Notes: generated from the letters alone by a model not told the origin. Positions 1 to 5,810 are shown, numbered from the stretch's first letter. The stretch is 6,787 bases of DNA from Pelagibius sp036570545 (GCA_036570545.1 DATCXZ010000196.1:1-6787), one strand, 5' to 3'. A program made the numbers and translations.

Positions 1-385
1 GCGGCCGCGCGGGCCCGCGGACCTCGCGCGCATCGAGGCGCTGCTGCGCCGCAGCCAGGCGCTGTCCGCCAGGGCGCCGCTCGACGCCAAGGCCTTCGCC
101 CGGCTGAACGCGGATTTCTTCTACGAGCTCTCGGCGATGACCGGCAACGGGCCGCTGCAGGAGATCAGCGAGCGGCTCTACTTCCAGACCTTCCGCATCT
201 GGCTGCAGTCGGTTCCCCGCCTTACCCTCGCCGACGAGGCCGCCATCTTTCAGCGCGAGATCGCCGACATCCTCGACGCTCTGCGCATCGGCGATCTCGA
301 GGCCGTCGGCCACATCCGCCGCAGCCACATCTCCATGAGCTTCCGCCGCATCAAGGCCTACGCGCAGAAGAACGGGAAGAGGTGA
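1..385 (+). CDS. GntR-family transcriptional regulator, FCD domain C-terminal part (5' end outside window)
   Basis: The open frame enters from the left edge (first full codon at base 2) and stops with TGA at 383-385, leaving about 127 residues. They are helix-rich and match the ligand-binding FCD half of FadR/GntR regulators: an LNADFFYELSAMTGN block, then an AxxxGDLEA-type helix and RRSH near the end. The winged-helix DNA-binding half must lie upstream of the window. In FCD proteins an Asp and three His usually bind a metal ion. Here the Asp of NADFF and the last His (RRSH) are present, but the positions usually read as His in 'FH' and 'EH' are Phe and Ile by my alignment. Metal binding is therefore probably altered or lost. 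Ligand and targets cannot be told. The later ATG at 137 is internal to the domain and is not the start. Confidence 0.8.
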   Translation, partial: RPRGPADLARIEALLRRSQALSARAPLDAKAFARLNADFFYELSAMTGNGPLQEISERLYFQTFRIWLQSVPRLTLADEAAIFQREIADILDALRIGDLEAVGHIRRSHISMSFRRIKAYAQKNGKR

Positions 386-420
386 GGGAAAGATGCAGGG
401 ATAGCGCCCTTAGAATAAGC

Positions 421-443
421 TGTCACCCGCGGGCTTGACCCCC
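421..443 (+). repeat. Truncated copy of the gtc-cttg-type palindromic repeat
   Basis: The stretch tgtcacccgcgggcttgacc has the left arm and the CTTG loop of the repeat seen at 456-486, 794-826 and 5845-5880, but the right arm is missing: it runs into ccccatacac instead of cccgcgggt. It lies between the GntR stop and the intact copy at 456, in the same orientation. It looks like a decayed or partly replaced copy. Confidence 0.4.
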
Positions 444-455
444 ATACACACGGGT

Positions 456-486
456 GTCGTCCCGGCACTTGTTGCCGGGACCCAAT
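456..486 (+). repeat. Hairpin repeat, left boundary of the GIY-YIG block
   Basis: Bases 459-467 (GTCCCGGCA) pair perfectly with 473-481 (TGCCGGGAC) around the loop CTTGT. Loop, stem frame and the outer gtc/inner ccaat flanks match the copies at 794-826 (opposite orientation) and 5845-5880. The stem differs from the right copy at two positions and is compensated on the other arm, so the pairing itself looks conserved. The repeat ends within a few bases of the stop codon of the GIY-YIG gene. Confidence 0.75.
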
Positions 487-489
487 TCC

Positions 490-777
490 CTAGCCGTTTA
501 GTCGATCGTAGAGGTCTTCCCACTCTGGATTGTCGCGCTCGATCAGCCGAATTTTCCAGGCGCGAGGCCACTCCTTCATCGTCTTCTCCCGCTGAATCGC
601 GTGGGCAATCTCATCGTGAAGTTCGACATACACGAGCCGCGTGACGCCATACCTTTTGACGAAGCGAGACCCGAGACCCTGTCGGTGCTCCCAGATGCGG
701 CGCGCGACGTCATTGGTGATGCCAATGTAGAGCGTCCCATGCTTGCGGTTGGCAAGGATGTAAATGCAGTAGGCCAT
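490..777 (-). CDS. Small GIY-YIG nuclease family protein (95 aa)
   Basis: This is a stand-alone GIY-YIG nuclease domain with no DNA-binding partner domain. The fold's signatures are in place: the first strand CIYIL at residues 4-8 (GIY position), LYIGITND at 16-23 (YIG position), VARRIWEH at 24-31 with the helix arginine, and AIQREKTMKEW at 60-70 with the conserved glutamate and lysine. The length is typical of the short UPF0213/YhbQ-like branch, whose members are predicted metal-dependent endonucleases of mostly unknown target. The ATG at 775-777 is preceded by AAGG only two bases upstream, a close but usable ribosome site. Stop is at 490-492. The gene sits alone between inverted hairpin repeats, which suggests it moves with or acts on them; that link is inference. 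Confidence 0.88.
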   Translation of the reverse strand: MAYCIYILANRKHGTLYIGITNDVARRIWEHRQGLGSRFVKRYGVTRLVYVELHDEIAHAIQREKTMKEWPRAWKIRLIERDNPEWEDLYDRLNG

Positions 778-793
778 CGCCTTGCACCAATGC

Positions 794-826
794 CAATGGG
801 TCCCGGGGACAAGCCCCGGGACGACA
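794..826 (-). repeat. Hairpin repeat, right boundary of the GIY-YIG block
   Basis: Bases 800-808 (GTCCCGGGG) pair perfectly with 814-822 (CCCCGGGAC) around the loop ACAAG, the complement of the CTTGT loop in the left copy, so this copy faces the opposite way. Read on the minus strand, ctgtcgtcccggggcttgt and the following ccccggg-ccattggc match the copy at 5845-5880 almost base for base. It lies about 15 bases upstream of the GIY-YIG start codon, so it is probably in that gene's 5' region. Confidence 0.8.
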
Positions 827-848
827 GTGGAATGTATAGCCTGAAGAC

Positions 849-891
849 AAAAAAACCGGTGCCGCGCTTCGGGGGGCGAAGCGCAGCACCG
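849..891 (-). terminator. Intrinsic terminator of the DUF1127 gene
   Basis: Read on the minus strand, a long GC-rich hairpin (857-862 with 886-891, then 864-871 with 877-884, one mismatch at 863/885, GGGGG/CCCCC loop at 872-876) is followed at once by seven T (849-855 read as A on the plus strand). This is a textbook rho-independent terminator. It lies about 90 bases past the DUF1127 stop. There is no T tract on the plus side, so it acts in one direction. Confidence 0.85.
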
Positions 892-979
892 TTCAGGAAG
901 ATCCCTGGCGGGGCCTCCGCGAGGCCGGCCTTCCGCTTGGACGACCAGCCGTCGCGTCGGCCCGGGGTATCCGAAAGGC

Positions 980-1219
980 TCAGCGGTTCCAGAACGGCTT
1001 GCGGGCCATCTCTTCGACGGCGCCGCGGGAAAGCCCCATGTCCTGGAGCTGGTAGTCGCTGAGCTGCGCCAGGTGGGCGCGCTCCTCGGCCTGGCGCTGC
1101 CAGGCGGCCAGGCGGGCGATCAGCGTCGCCGGCGCCCGCAGCAGGCTGCTGGCGATGCTTCCGCTGAGGGCGGCGTTCGGCATGACCGCCGGGGCCTTGC
1201 GATAAGCAGCGTGTTGCAT
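980..1219 (-). CDS. DUF1127 small protein (79 aa)
   Basis: The C-terminal half (about residues 46-79) is a DUF1127/YjiS-like domain: RAHLAQLSDYQLQDMGLSR, then AVEEMARKPFW near the end. The Leu-Ser-Asp, Asp-x-Gly-Leu-x-Arg and terminal Lys-Pro-Phe-Trp positions are those conserved in the family. The N-terminal 45 residues are low in conserved features, with an Ala-rich helix. Alphaproteobacterial DUF1127 proteins are small, basic and often linked to RNA binding or RNA turnover and to phosphate or stress responses; whether this one binds RNA is not visible. The ATG at 1217-1219 has AAGGA eight bases upstream. The gene has its own terminator, is a single-gene unit, and is divergent from the LysR gene, a common hint that the regulator controls it. 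Confidence 0.85.
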   Translation of the reverse strand: MQHAAYRKAPAVMPNAALSGSIASSLLRAPATLIARLAAWQRQAEERAHLAQLSDYQLQDMGLSRGAVEEMARKPFWNR

Positions 1220-1376
1220 CTCAGTGTTCCTTATCCGATGCCGTCCGGGGGTGGGCGGCGGGGGCGGGGCCAGCGGTGATTGCAGGCCCTGTGTTACCGC
1301 TAGAGGTATTGCGATTTGCTGAATCGGACAAACGATGTTATCTCATCTTTCGGATAAGTTTTTTTGATGCGAAATC
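1220..1376. promoter_or_regulatory. Divergent promoter/operator region between DUF1127 and LysR genes
   Basis: The 157-bp gap contains a perfect 9-bp inverted pair: CTTATCCGA at 1230-1238 and TCGGATAAG at 1350-1358. Each reads TCGGATAAG in the direction of the gene it precedes, 10 bases before the DUF1127 start and 18 bases before the LysR start. A weaker copy, TCGGACAAA, lies at 1324-1332. TTATC (1338-1342) and GATAA (1353-1357) form a dyad with a 10-base spacer, near the ATC-N9-GAT form known for some LysR sites. A possible LysR-gene promoter is TTGCTG (1316-1321), 17 bases, TATCTC (1339-1344), a weak match. The part nearest DUF1127 (1241-1270) is a G-rich run. Confidence 0.45.
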
Positions 1377-2306
1377 ATGGCCCGCAAGCTACCGCCGCTG
1401 AACGCCCTCAGGGCCTTTGAGGCCGCCGCCCGCCACCTTTCCTTCACCAAGGCGGCAAGCGAGTTGAACGTCACCCAGGCGGCCATCAGCCACCAGGTGA
1501 AGGCCCTGGAGCAGCACCTGGGCCTCACGCTGTTCCGCCGCCTGAACCGCCGCCTGGTGCTCACCGAGGCCGGCCAGCTCTACCAGCCGGTGCTGCGCGA
1601 CTCCTTTGACGCCATCGCCGGCGGCACGGCACGGCTGCGCCGCGAGCAGGACAGCGGGCCGCTGCACATCAGCGTGCTGCCGTCGCTGGCGGCCAAGTGG
1701 CTGTTGCCCCGCATGTCGCGCTTCCGCGACCGCCATCCCGAGATCGACGTCATGGTCTCGGCCAACAACAAGCTGATCGACTTCGAAGACGGCATGTTCG
1801 AGATGGCGATCCGCTATGGCCAGGGCGCCTACCCCGGCCTGCGCACCGAGCTGCTGCTGCGCGACGAGGTATTCCCGGTGTGCAGCCCAAAGCTGCTGGA
1901 AGGCCCGCACCCGCTGCGCGCGCCGGAGGACCTGCGCCATCACACCCTGCTGCACGACGAGGTCTCGCGCCAGGACGAGAGCCCGGACTGGCGCAACTGG
2001 CTGCAGGCCGCCGGCGTCAGCGGCATCGACGTCCAGCGCGGCCCCGGCTTCAGCGATTCCTCGATGGTCGTCGAGGCCGCCGCCGCCGGCCAGGGCGTCG
2101 CGCTCGGCCATCGCTGGCTGGCCGCCGCCGATCTCGAGAGCGGCCGCATCGTCATGCCCTTCGGGCCGGTGCTGCCGTCGAAATTCGCCTACTACCTGGT
2201 CTCGCCGGAGGCGCTAGCCGAGCGCCGCCGCGTCCGCCTCTTCCGCGAGTGGCTGCTGGAGGAGGCGGAGGGGGCTGGCGCGAAGCGGGTGCCTCTGTCA
2301 TCCTAG
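1377..2306 (+). CDS. LysR-family transcriptional regulator, GcvA-like (309 aa)
   Basis: The first 60 residues are a typical LysR winged helix-turn-helix: PPLNALRAFEAAARHLSFT at 6-24, then KAASELNVTQAAISHQVKAL at 25-44 and a short wing at FRRLNRRL. This opening is characteristic of the GcvA/AmpR-like subgroup. Residues from about 93 form the two-lobed effector-binding domain (HISVLPSLAAKWLLPRM, later GVALGH). Length is normal and the gene is intact. No good ribosome site precedes the ATG at 1377; the start is chosen from the family's usual N-terminus, and the next upstream ATG (1367) is in another frame. The stop TAG (2304-2306) lies inside the first unit of an 18-bp tandem repeat. GcvA itself controls glycine cleavage, but many GcvA-like proteins do not, so the effector is unknown. 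The divergent DUF1127 gene and the downstream deacetylase are the likely targets. Confidence 0.9.
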   Translation: MARKLPPLNALRAFEAAARHLSFTKAASELNVTQAAISHQVKALEQHLGLTLFRRLNRRLVLTEAGQLYQPVLRDSFDAIAGGTARLRREQDSGPLHISVLPSLAAKWLLPRMSRFRDRHPEIDVMVSANNKLIDFEDGMFEMAIRYGQGAYPGLRTELLLRDEVFPVCSPKLLEGPHPLRAPEDLRHHTLLHDEVSRQDESPDWRNWLQAAGVSGIDVQRGPGFSDSSMVVEAAAAGQGVALGHRWLAAADLESGRIVMPFGPVLPSKFAYYLVSPEALAERRRVRLFREWLLEEAEGAGAKRVPLSS

Positions 2307-2366
2307 GCGGCCCAGTCATCCTAGACGGCCCTATCATCTTATTGGACCGGCATCCTAGGCCGGGGC
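2295..2366 (+). repeat. Degenerate 18-bp tandem repeat, about four units
   Basis: Units begin at 2295, 2313, 2331 and 2349. The first two share 16 of 18 bases (ctgtcatcctaggcggcc and cagtcatcctagacggcc). The third is more diverged (ctatcatcttattggacc). The fourth keeps catcctaggcc. Each good unit carries the palindrome CCTAGG or CCTAGA. The run starts in the last codons of the LysR gene, includes its stop, and fills the first half of the gap to the deacetylase. No T tract follows, so a terminator role is not supported. Confidence 0.6.
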
Positions 2367-2425
2367 CTGCAATCCGAACGGCTCCCCTGGATCCTGCCGG
2401 CCAAAGTCTGGAGTACCCTCTCGAC

Positions 2426-3613
2426 GTGTCCGCTACCCTGAACGCCGACCCGACGGCCATCAGGCCCGCTACCCGTGCGATGATCGAGCGCCTGATCGCC
2501 TTCGACACCACGAGCCGCAATTCCAATCTCGAGCTCATCCACTATGTCCGCGACTACCTGAAGGATCTCGGTGTCGCGGCCGAGCTGGTGCACGACGGCG
2601 AGGGCCGCAAAGCCAACCTCTACGCCACCCTCGGTCCGACCGACCGGCCGGGCATCGCGCTTTCCGGCCATACCGACGTGGTGCCGATCGACAACCAGGA
2701 CTGGACGCGCGATCCCTGGCTGGTGAGCGAGCACGGCGGCCGCCTCTACGGCCGCGGCACCTCGGATATGAAGTCCTTCATCGCGGTGGCGCTGGCCCAT
2801 GCGCCGCGCTTCCTCGAGAACGATCTCGCGACACCGGTCCATCTCTGCTTCTCCTACGACGAGGAGGTCGGCTGCAAGGGCGTGCCACACCTCCTGGAGT
2901 TCCTCGCGCGCCAGCCGGTGCGCCCGGCCATGTGCGTGGTCGGCGAGCCGACCGAGATGAAGGTCATCACCGGCCACAAGGGCAAGACCTCGATCCGCTG
3001 CCACGTGCGCGGCAAGGAAGCGCACTCCTCCCTCGCCCCCTACGGCGTGAACGCGGTGAACGCCGCCGCGCGGGTGGTCGGCTATCTCGCCGACATGGCG
3101 GCGCGCAAGGCCGCCGAGGGCCCCTTCGACTCCGACTTCGACGTGCCCCACACCACCGTCCACACCGGCACCATCGAGGGCGGCACCCAGCTCAACATCG
3201 TGCCGGGCCACTGCCGCTTCGAGTTCGAGTTCCGCTACCTGCCGCAGGACGACCCCGCGGCCCTGCTGGCCGAGGTGCAGCGCTACGCCGAGACCGAGGT
3301 GGCGCCGGCCATGCACGCGATCGACACCGCCACCGGCTTTGCCTGGGAGCAGATCGCCGGCTTCCCCGGCCTCGACCTCGCCCCCGGCGCGGAGGTCATC
3401 GAACTGGCCAAGGCACTCTCCGGCGGCAACGCCACCGGCAAGGTCGCCTTCGGCACCGAGGCCGGCCTGTTCGATCAGAACGGCATCCCCGCCGTCGTCT
3501 GCGGGCCCGGCTCGATCGACCAGGCGCACAAGCCCGACGAGTTCATCGCGCTGGAGCAGGTGGCCCTCTGCGAGCGCTTCATGGACCGCCTGCAGGAGCG
3601 CCTCAGCGCGTGA
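2426..3613 (+). CDS. argE: Acetylornithine deacetylase (ArgE-type M20 metallopeptidase, 395 aa)
   Basis: ArgE removes the acetyl group from N2-acetylornithine to give ornithine in the cytoplasm. The M20 di-metal site is complete: His82 and Asp84 in SGHTDVVP, bridging Asp114 in GRGTSDMK, the Glu146-Glu147 pair in SYDEEVGCKG (general base and ligand), Glu174 in VVGEPTE, and His368 in DQAHKPDEF. AHSSLAPYGVNAVN marks the lid/dimer domain. DTTSRNSN near the N-terminus is typical of alphaproteobacterial ArgE. The start is GTG 2426, with GGAG 12 bases upstream, giving the usual 15-20 residues before the first helix; ATG 2480 would cut into it. Many alphaproteobacteria make ornithine with ArgJ, so this copy may serve salvage or catabolism of N-acyl amino acids. 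The LysR gene ends 119 bases upstream and a membrane protein starts 88 bases downstream in the same direction. Confidence 0.85.
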   Translation: MSATLNADPTAIRPATRAMIERLIAFDTTSRNSNLELIHYVRDYLKDLGVAAELVHDGEGRKANLYATLGPTDRPGIALSGHTDVVPIDNQDWTRDPWLVSEHGGRLYGRGTSDMKSFIAVALAHAPRFLENDLATPVHLCFSYDEEVGCKGVPHLLEFLARQPVRPAMCVVGEPTEMKVITGHKGKTSIRCHVRGKEAHSSLAPYGVNAVNAAARVVGYLADMAARKAAEGPFDSDFDVPHTTVHTGTIEGGTQLNIVPGHCRFEFEFRYLPQDDPAALLAEVQRYAETEVAPAMHAIDTATGFAWEQIAGFPGLDLAPGAEVIELAKALSGGNATGKVAFGTEAGLFDQNGIPAVVCGPGSIDQAHKPDEFIALEQVALCERFMDRLQERLSA

Positions 3614-3657
3614 ACGCGGCTACCCTTCGACAACCCAACTCGCTGCCGAAGTCCGTA

Positions 3658-3702
3658 ATGAAAAATCCGCTGTCGCCTGCCCCGAAGTTCCTGCGGTTCT
3701 GA
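3658..3702 (+). other. Possible 14-codon upstream ORF overlapping the next start (TGATG)
   Basis: An ATG at 3658 opens a 14-codon frame (MKNPLSPAPKFLRF) whose TGA (3700-3702) overlaps the ATG (3702-3704) of the COG3180 gene. That geometry allows translational coupling. It has no clear ribosome site of its own and may be chance. It is worth noting because the COG3180 start also lacks a good Shine-Dalgarno sequence. Confidence 0.2.
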
Positions 3703-4799
3703 TGGCCAAGACTCCCAAGAAGCCCGCTCTCCCGCTGCACAAGATCCTGCTGGCGCTCACGCTCGGCACCGTCGGCGGCGGGGCGGCGTACTATTTCAGC
3801 ATCCCGCTCCCCTGGATGCTGGGCGCCATGCTCTCCACCACGGTGGCCGCCGTCTGCGGCCTGCCGGTCGCGCTGCCGATGGCGTTCCGCACCGCCATGG
3901 TCGGCGTGCTCGGCATTATGCTGGGCAGCGGCTTCGCGCCGGAGATCCTCGACCGCCTCGGCGACTGGACCATCTCGCTGCTCGGGCTCGCCCTCTACAC
4001 TGTGGTTGTCACCGGCGTGGTCACCTGGTTCCTGCGCCGCATCTGCGGCTACGACCCGGTCACCGCCTTCTTCTCGGCGGCGCCGGGCGGCCTCTCGGAG
4101 ATGGTGGTGGTGGGCAGCCAGTTCGGCGGCGACGAGCGGATCATCTCGCTGACCCACACCTCGCGTATCCTGCTGGTGGTGCTGGCGCTGCCCTTCCTCA
4201 TGCAGATCCTCTTCGGCTACACGCCCGGGCCGCGGGCGGCGGCCGGGATCCCGCTGGTCGATGCCAACGCCTTCGACATGCTGGTGCTGGCCTTCTGCGG
4301 CATCGCGGGCTTCATCCTGGCCCGACTCGCGCGCCTGCCCGCCGCCGCCATTCTCGGCCCCATGCTGTTCTCCGCCGCCTTTCACATGACCGGCGTCACC
4401 GACGCCAAGCCGCCCGTCGAGCTTATCAATGCCGCGCAGGTGGTGGTCGGCACCACCATCGGCTGCCGCTTCGCCGGCGTGAAGATGGCGCTGGTGGCGC
4501 GCAGCATCGTCGCCTCGATCGGCAGCACGATCATCCTGGTCAGCACCGGCATGCTCTGCGCGGTGCTGTTGCATCCGCTGACCGGCCTGCCGACCATCGG
4601 CATCTTCCTTGCCTTCGCGCCCGGCGGCGTCGCCGAGATGAGCCTCATCGCCCTGGCGCTGTCGATCGACGCCGCGCTGGTGGCCACCCACCATATCGTC
4701 CGCATCTTCCTCATCGTGGTGCTTACGCCGTTGCTGTTCCGCGTGCTGCCGGCGCAGGTCGTCGGGCGTCCCGGCCTCCCGGCGCCGGGCGAGGATTGA
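3702..4799 (+). CDS. COG3180 / 'AbrB-duplication' membrane protein (365 aa)
   Basis: This is a polytopic inner-membrane protein with roughly 9-11 hydrophobic segments and an obvious internal duplication. Pro-Trp-Met-Leu-Gly-Ala-Met-Leu at 37-44 reappears as AILGPML at about 216-222. FFSAAPGGLSEM around 123-134 reappears as FLAFAPGGVAEM around 302-313. The offset is about 178-179 residues in both cases, so each half is one repeat of the PF05145/TIGR03082 unit. Databases often label the family 'AbrB transcriptional regulator' or 'ammonia monooxygenase'; neither suits an integral membrane protein. The conserved APGG-x-x-EM loops, one per half, suggest a pseudo-symmetric transporter with a central site, but the substrate is unknown. 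The start ATG 3702 follows from the basic leader AKTPKKP before the first membrane segment. It lies 88 bases after the deacetylase, so co-transcription is likely. Confidence 0.88.
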   Translation: MAKTPKKPALPLHKILLALTLGTVGGGAAYYFSIPLPWMLGAMLSTTVAAVCGLPVALPMAFRTAMVGVLGIMLGSGFAPEILDRLGDWTISLLGLALYTVVVTGVVTWFLRRICGYDPVTAFFSAAPGGLSEMVVVGSQFGGDERIISLTHTSRILLVVLALPFLMQILFGYTPGPRAAAGIPLVDANAFDMLVLAFCGIAGFILARLARLPAAAILGPMLFSAAFHMTGVTDAKPPVELINAAQVVVGTTIGCRFAGVKMALVARSIVASIGSTIILVSTGMLCAVLLHPLTGLPTIGIFLAFAPGGVAEMSLIALALSIDAALVATHHIVRIFLIVVLTPLLFRVLPAQVVGRPGLPAPGED

Positions 4800-4979
4800 G
4801 ACGCCTTCCCTCCTCCCTTCCCAGCGCGGACCGTTGGCGAGCAAAAAAAACGGGGATAGACGGGAAAAACTGCCGCCCGCATCCTTGAAATCCCTAATCG
4901 GTCCCTCGATCTACCCTTTGGTTTGCTACTCGGGGCAGTGGCTGTCGGGGGAATCGCTGTGGGGGACCCTGGCAACCCT

Positions 4980-5010
4980 TTGGCCGCCGCTGCCGTTGTC
5001 CCGGCGCCAA
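4980..5010 (+). promoter_or_regulatory. Hairpin in the leader of the TerC gene
   Basis: Bases 4980-4984 (TTGGC) and 4986-4989 (GCCG) pair with 5002-5005 (CGGC) and 5006-5010 (GCCAA), giving a nine-pair stem with a single bulged C at 4985 and a 12-base loop. It lies 60 bases before the TerC start in a 270-bp gap that has no gene. It could be part of a regulatory leader. TerC genes elsewhere are often controlled by the Mn-sensing yybP-ykoY riboswitch, but its conserved GGGGAGTAGC core is not found here on the plus strand. Confidence 0.25.
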
Positions 5011-5027
5011 CCCTGCTGCCATCCGCG

Positions 5028-5054
5028 CCACATCACGACGGCCACATCACGACG
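5028..5054 (+). repeat. 14-bp direct repeat just before the TerC ribosome site
   Basis: The 13-base sequence ccacatcacgacg occurs at 5028-5040 and again at 5042-5054, with one G between, a tandem duplication of 14 bases. The second copy runs straight into the ACGGAG ribosome site (GGAG at 5057-5060). It may be a replication-slip duplication or a site for a regulator. Confidence 0.6.
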
Positions 5055-5069
5055 ACGGAGCGAGAAACG

Positions 5070-5810
5070 ATGCTCGACTGGATCGCCGATCCCAACATCT
5101 GGGCCAGCCTGCTGACCCTCACCTTCCTCGAGATCGTTCTCGGCATCGACAACATCATCTTCCTGTCGATCATCACGGAGCGGGTGGCGGAGAACCGGCG
5201 CGTGTTCGCCCAGCGGCTCGGCCTCGGCCTCGCGTTGATCGGCCGCCTGGCGCTGCTCGCCGGCCTCGTGTGGCTCACCAAGCTGACCACGCCGCTGTTC
5301 GAGATCTTCGACCTGGAAGTATCCTGGCGCGACATCATCCTGATGGGCGGCGGCCTCTTCCTGCTCGTCAAGGCGACCTCGGAGATCCACGGCACCGTCG
5401 AGGGCGGACACGGCAGCGGGCACGGCGGTGGCAAGACCACCTCCTTCGCCGCGGCCATCGCGCAGATCCTCGCCATCGACATCGTCTTCTCGCTCGATTC
5501 GGTGATCACTGCGGTCGGCATGACCGACAACCTGCCGATCATGGTCACCGCCGTCTGCATCGCCATCGCCGTGATGATGTTCGCCGCCACGCCGATCAGC
5601 AATTTCATCCGCCGTCACCCGACCACCAAGATGCTGGCGCTGGCCTTCCTGCTGCTGATCGGCGTTGCCCTGGTCGCCGATGCGCTGCACTTCCACGTGC
5701 CGCGCGGCTATCTCTACTTCGCCATCGCCTTCTCGCTGATGGTGGAGACTCTGAATCTCGTCGCCACCCGCCGCCGCAAGAGGGCGGCCGAGCAAGAGGG
5801 GGCGGAATAG
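5070..5810 (+). CDS. TerC-family integral membrane protein (246 aa)
   Basis: This belongs to the TerC/Alx/YkoY family (PF03741), inner-membrane proteins linked to tellurite resistance operons and, in better-studied members, to manganese export. Two acidic membrane motifs mark the family: FLEIVLGIDNIIFLS at 19-33 and ILAIDIVFSLDSVITAVG at 133-150, with Asp27, Asp137 and Asp143 as likely metal-site residues. About seven hydrophobic segments are seen. A Gly/His-rich stretch (HGTVEGGHGSGHGGG, 107-121) forms the loop before the second motif and may bind metal. The tail is basic (ATRRRKR). The ATG at 5070 is chosen because it follows GGAG at nine bases and begins the conserved MLDWIADPNIW. An in-frame extension back to TTG 4923 is low-complexity and not membrane-like. 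The gene is preceded by 270 bp without genes and followed by a hairpin repeat. Confidence 0.9.
   Translation: MLDWIADPNIWASLLTLTFLEIVLGIDNIIFLSIITERVAENRRVFAQRLGLGLALIGRLALLAGLVWLTKLTTPLFEIFDLEVSWRDIILMGGGLFLLVKATSEIHGTVEGGHGSGHGGGKTTSFAAAIAQILAIDIVFSLDSVITAVGMTDNLPIMVTAVCIAIAVMMFAATPISNFIRRHPTTKMLALAFLLLIGVALVADALHFHVPRGYLYFAIAFSLMVETLNLVATRRRKRAAEQEGAE

Larger units (their letters stand above)
456..826. mobile_element. Candidate small mobile cassette: GIY-YIG gene between inverted hairpin repeats
   Basis: A single minus-strand GIY-YIG gene fills nearly all the space between two inverted copies of one hairpin repeat. The outer ends read GTCGTCCCGG and, inverted, CCGGGACGAC. The inner ends read ACCCAATT and CCAATGGGT. 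The block is about 370 bp. No target-site duplication is evident. The arrangement resembles, in logic only, REP sequences flanking a RAYT transposase gene. Movement of the block is inference; the symmetric repeats and lone gene are seen directly. Confidence 0.35.

Noticed and set aside
601..1062. Plus-strand 153-codon frame
   Set aside because: It is antisense to the GIY-YIG and DUF1127 genes, crosses the terminator and a repeat, and has no recognisable domain.
1697..2425. Long in-frame upstream extension of the deacetylase frame
   Set aside because: It overlaps the LysR gene in another frame and encodes Arg/Pro-rich sequence typical of GC-rich shadow frames.
3603..4844. Minus-strand frame of 413 codons opposite the COG3180 gene
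   Set aside because: Its His/Arg/Gln/Gly-rich product is the usual shadow of a hydrophobic GC-rich gene on the other strand.
4850..4990. yybP-ykoY manganese riboswitch before the TerC gene
   Set aside because: The conserved GGGGAGTAGC core is absent on the plus strand. CCCCGAGTAGC occurs only on the opposite strand at about 4925-4935, which cannot act on this gene.
4923..5069. N-terminal extension of TerC from a TTG codon
   Set aside because: The added 49 residues are low-complexity with no family match, while ATG 5070 has a good ribosome site and begins the conserved sequence.
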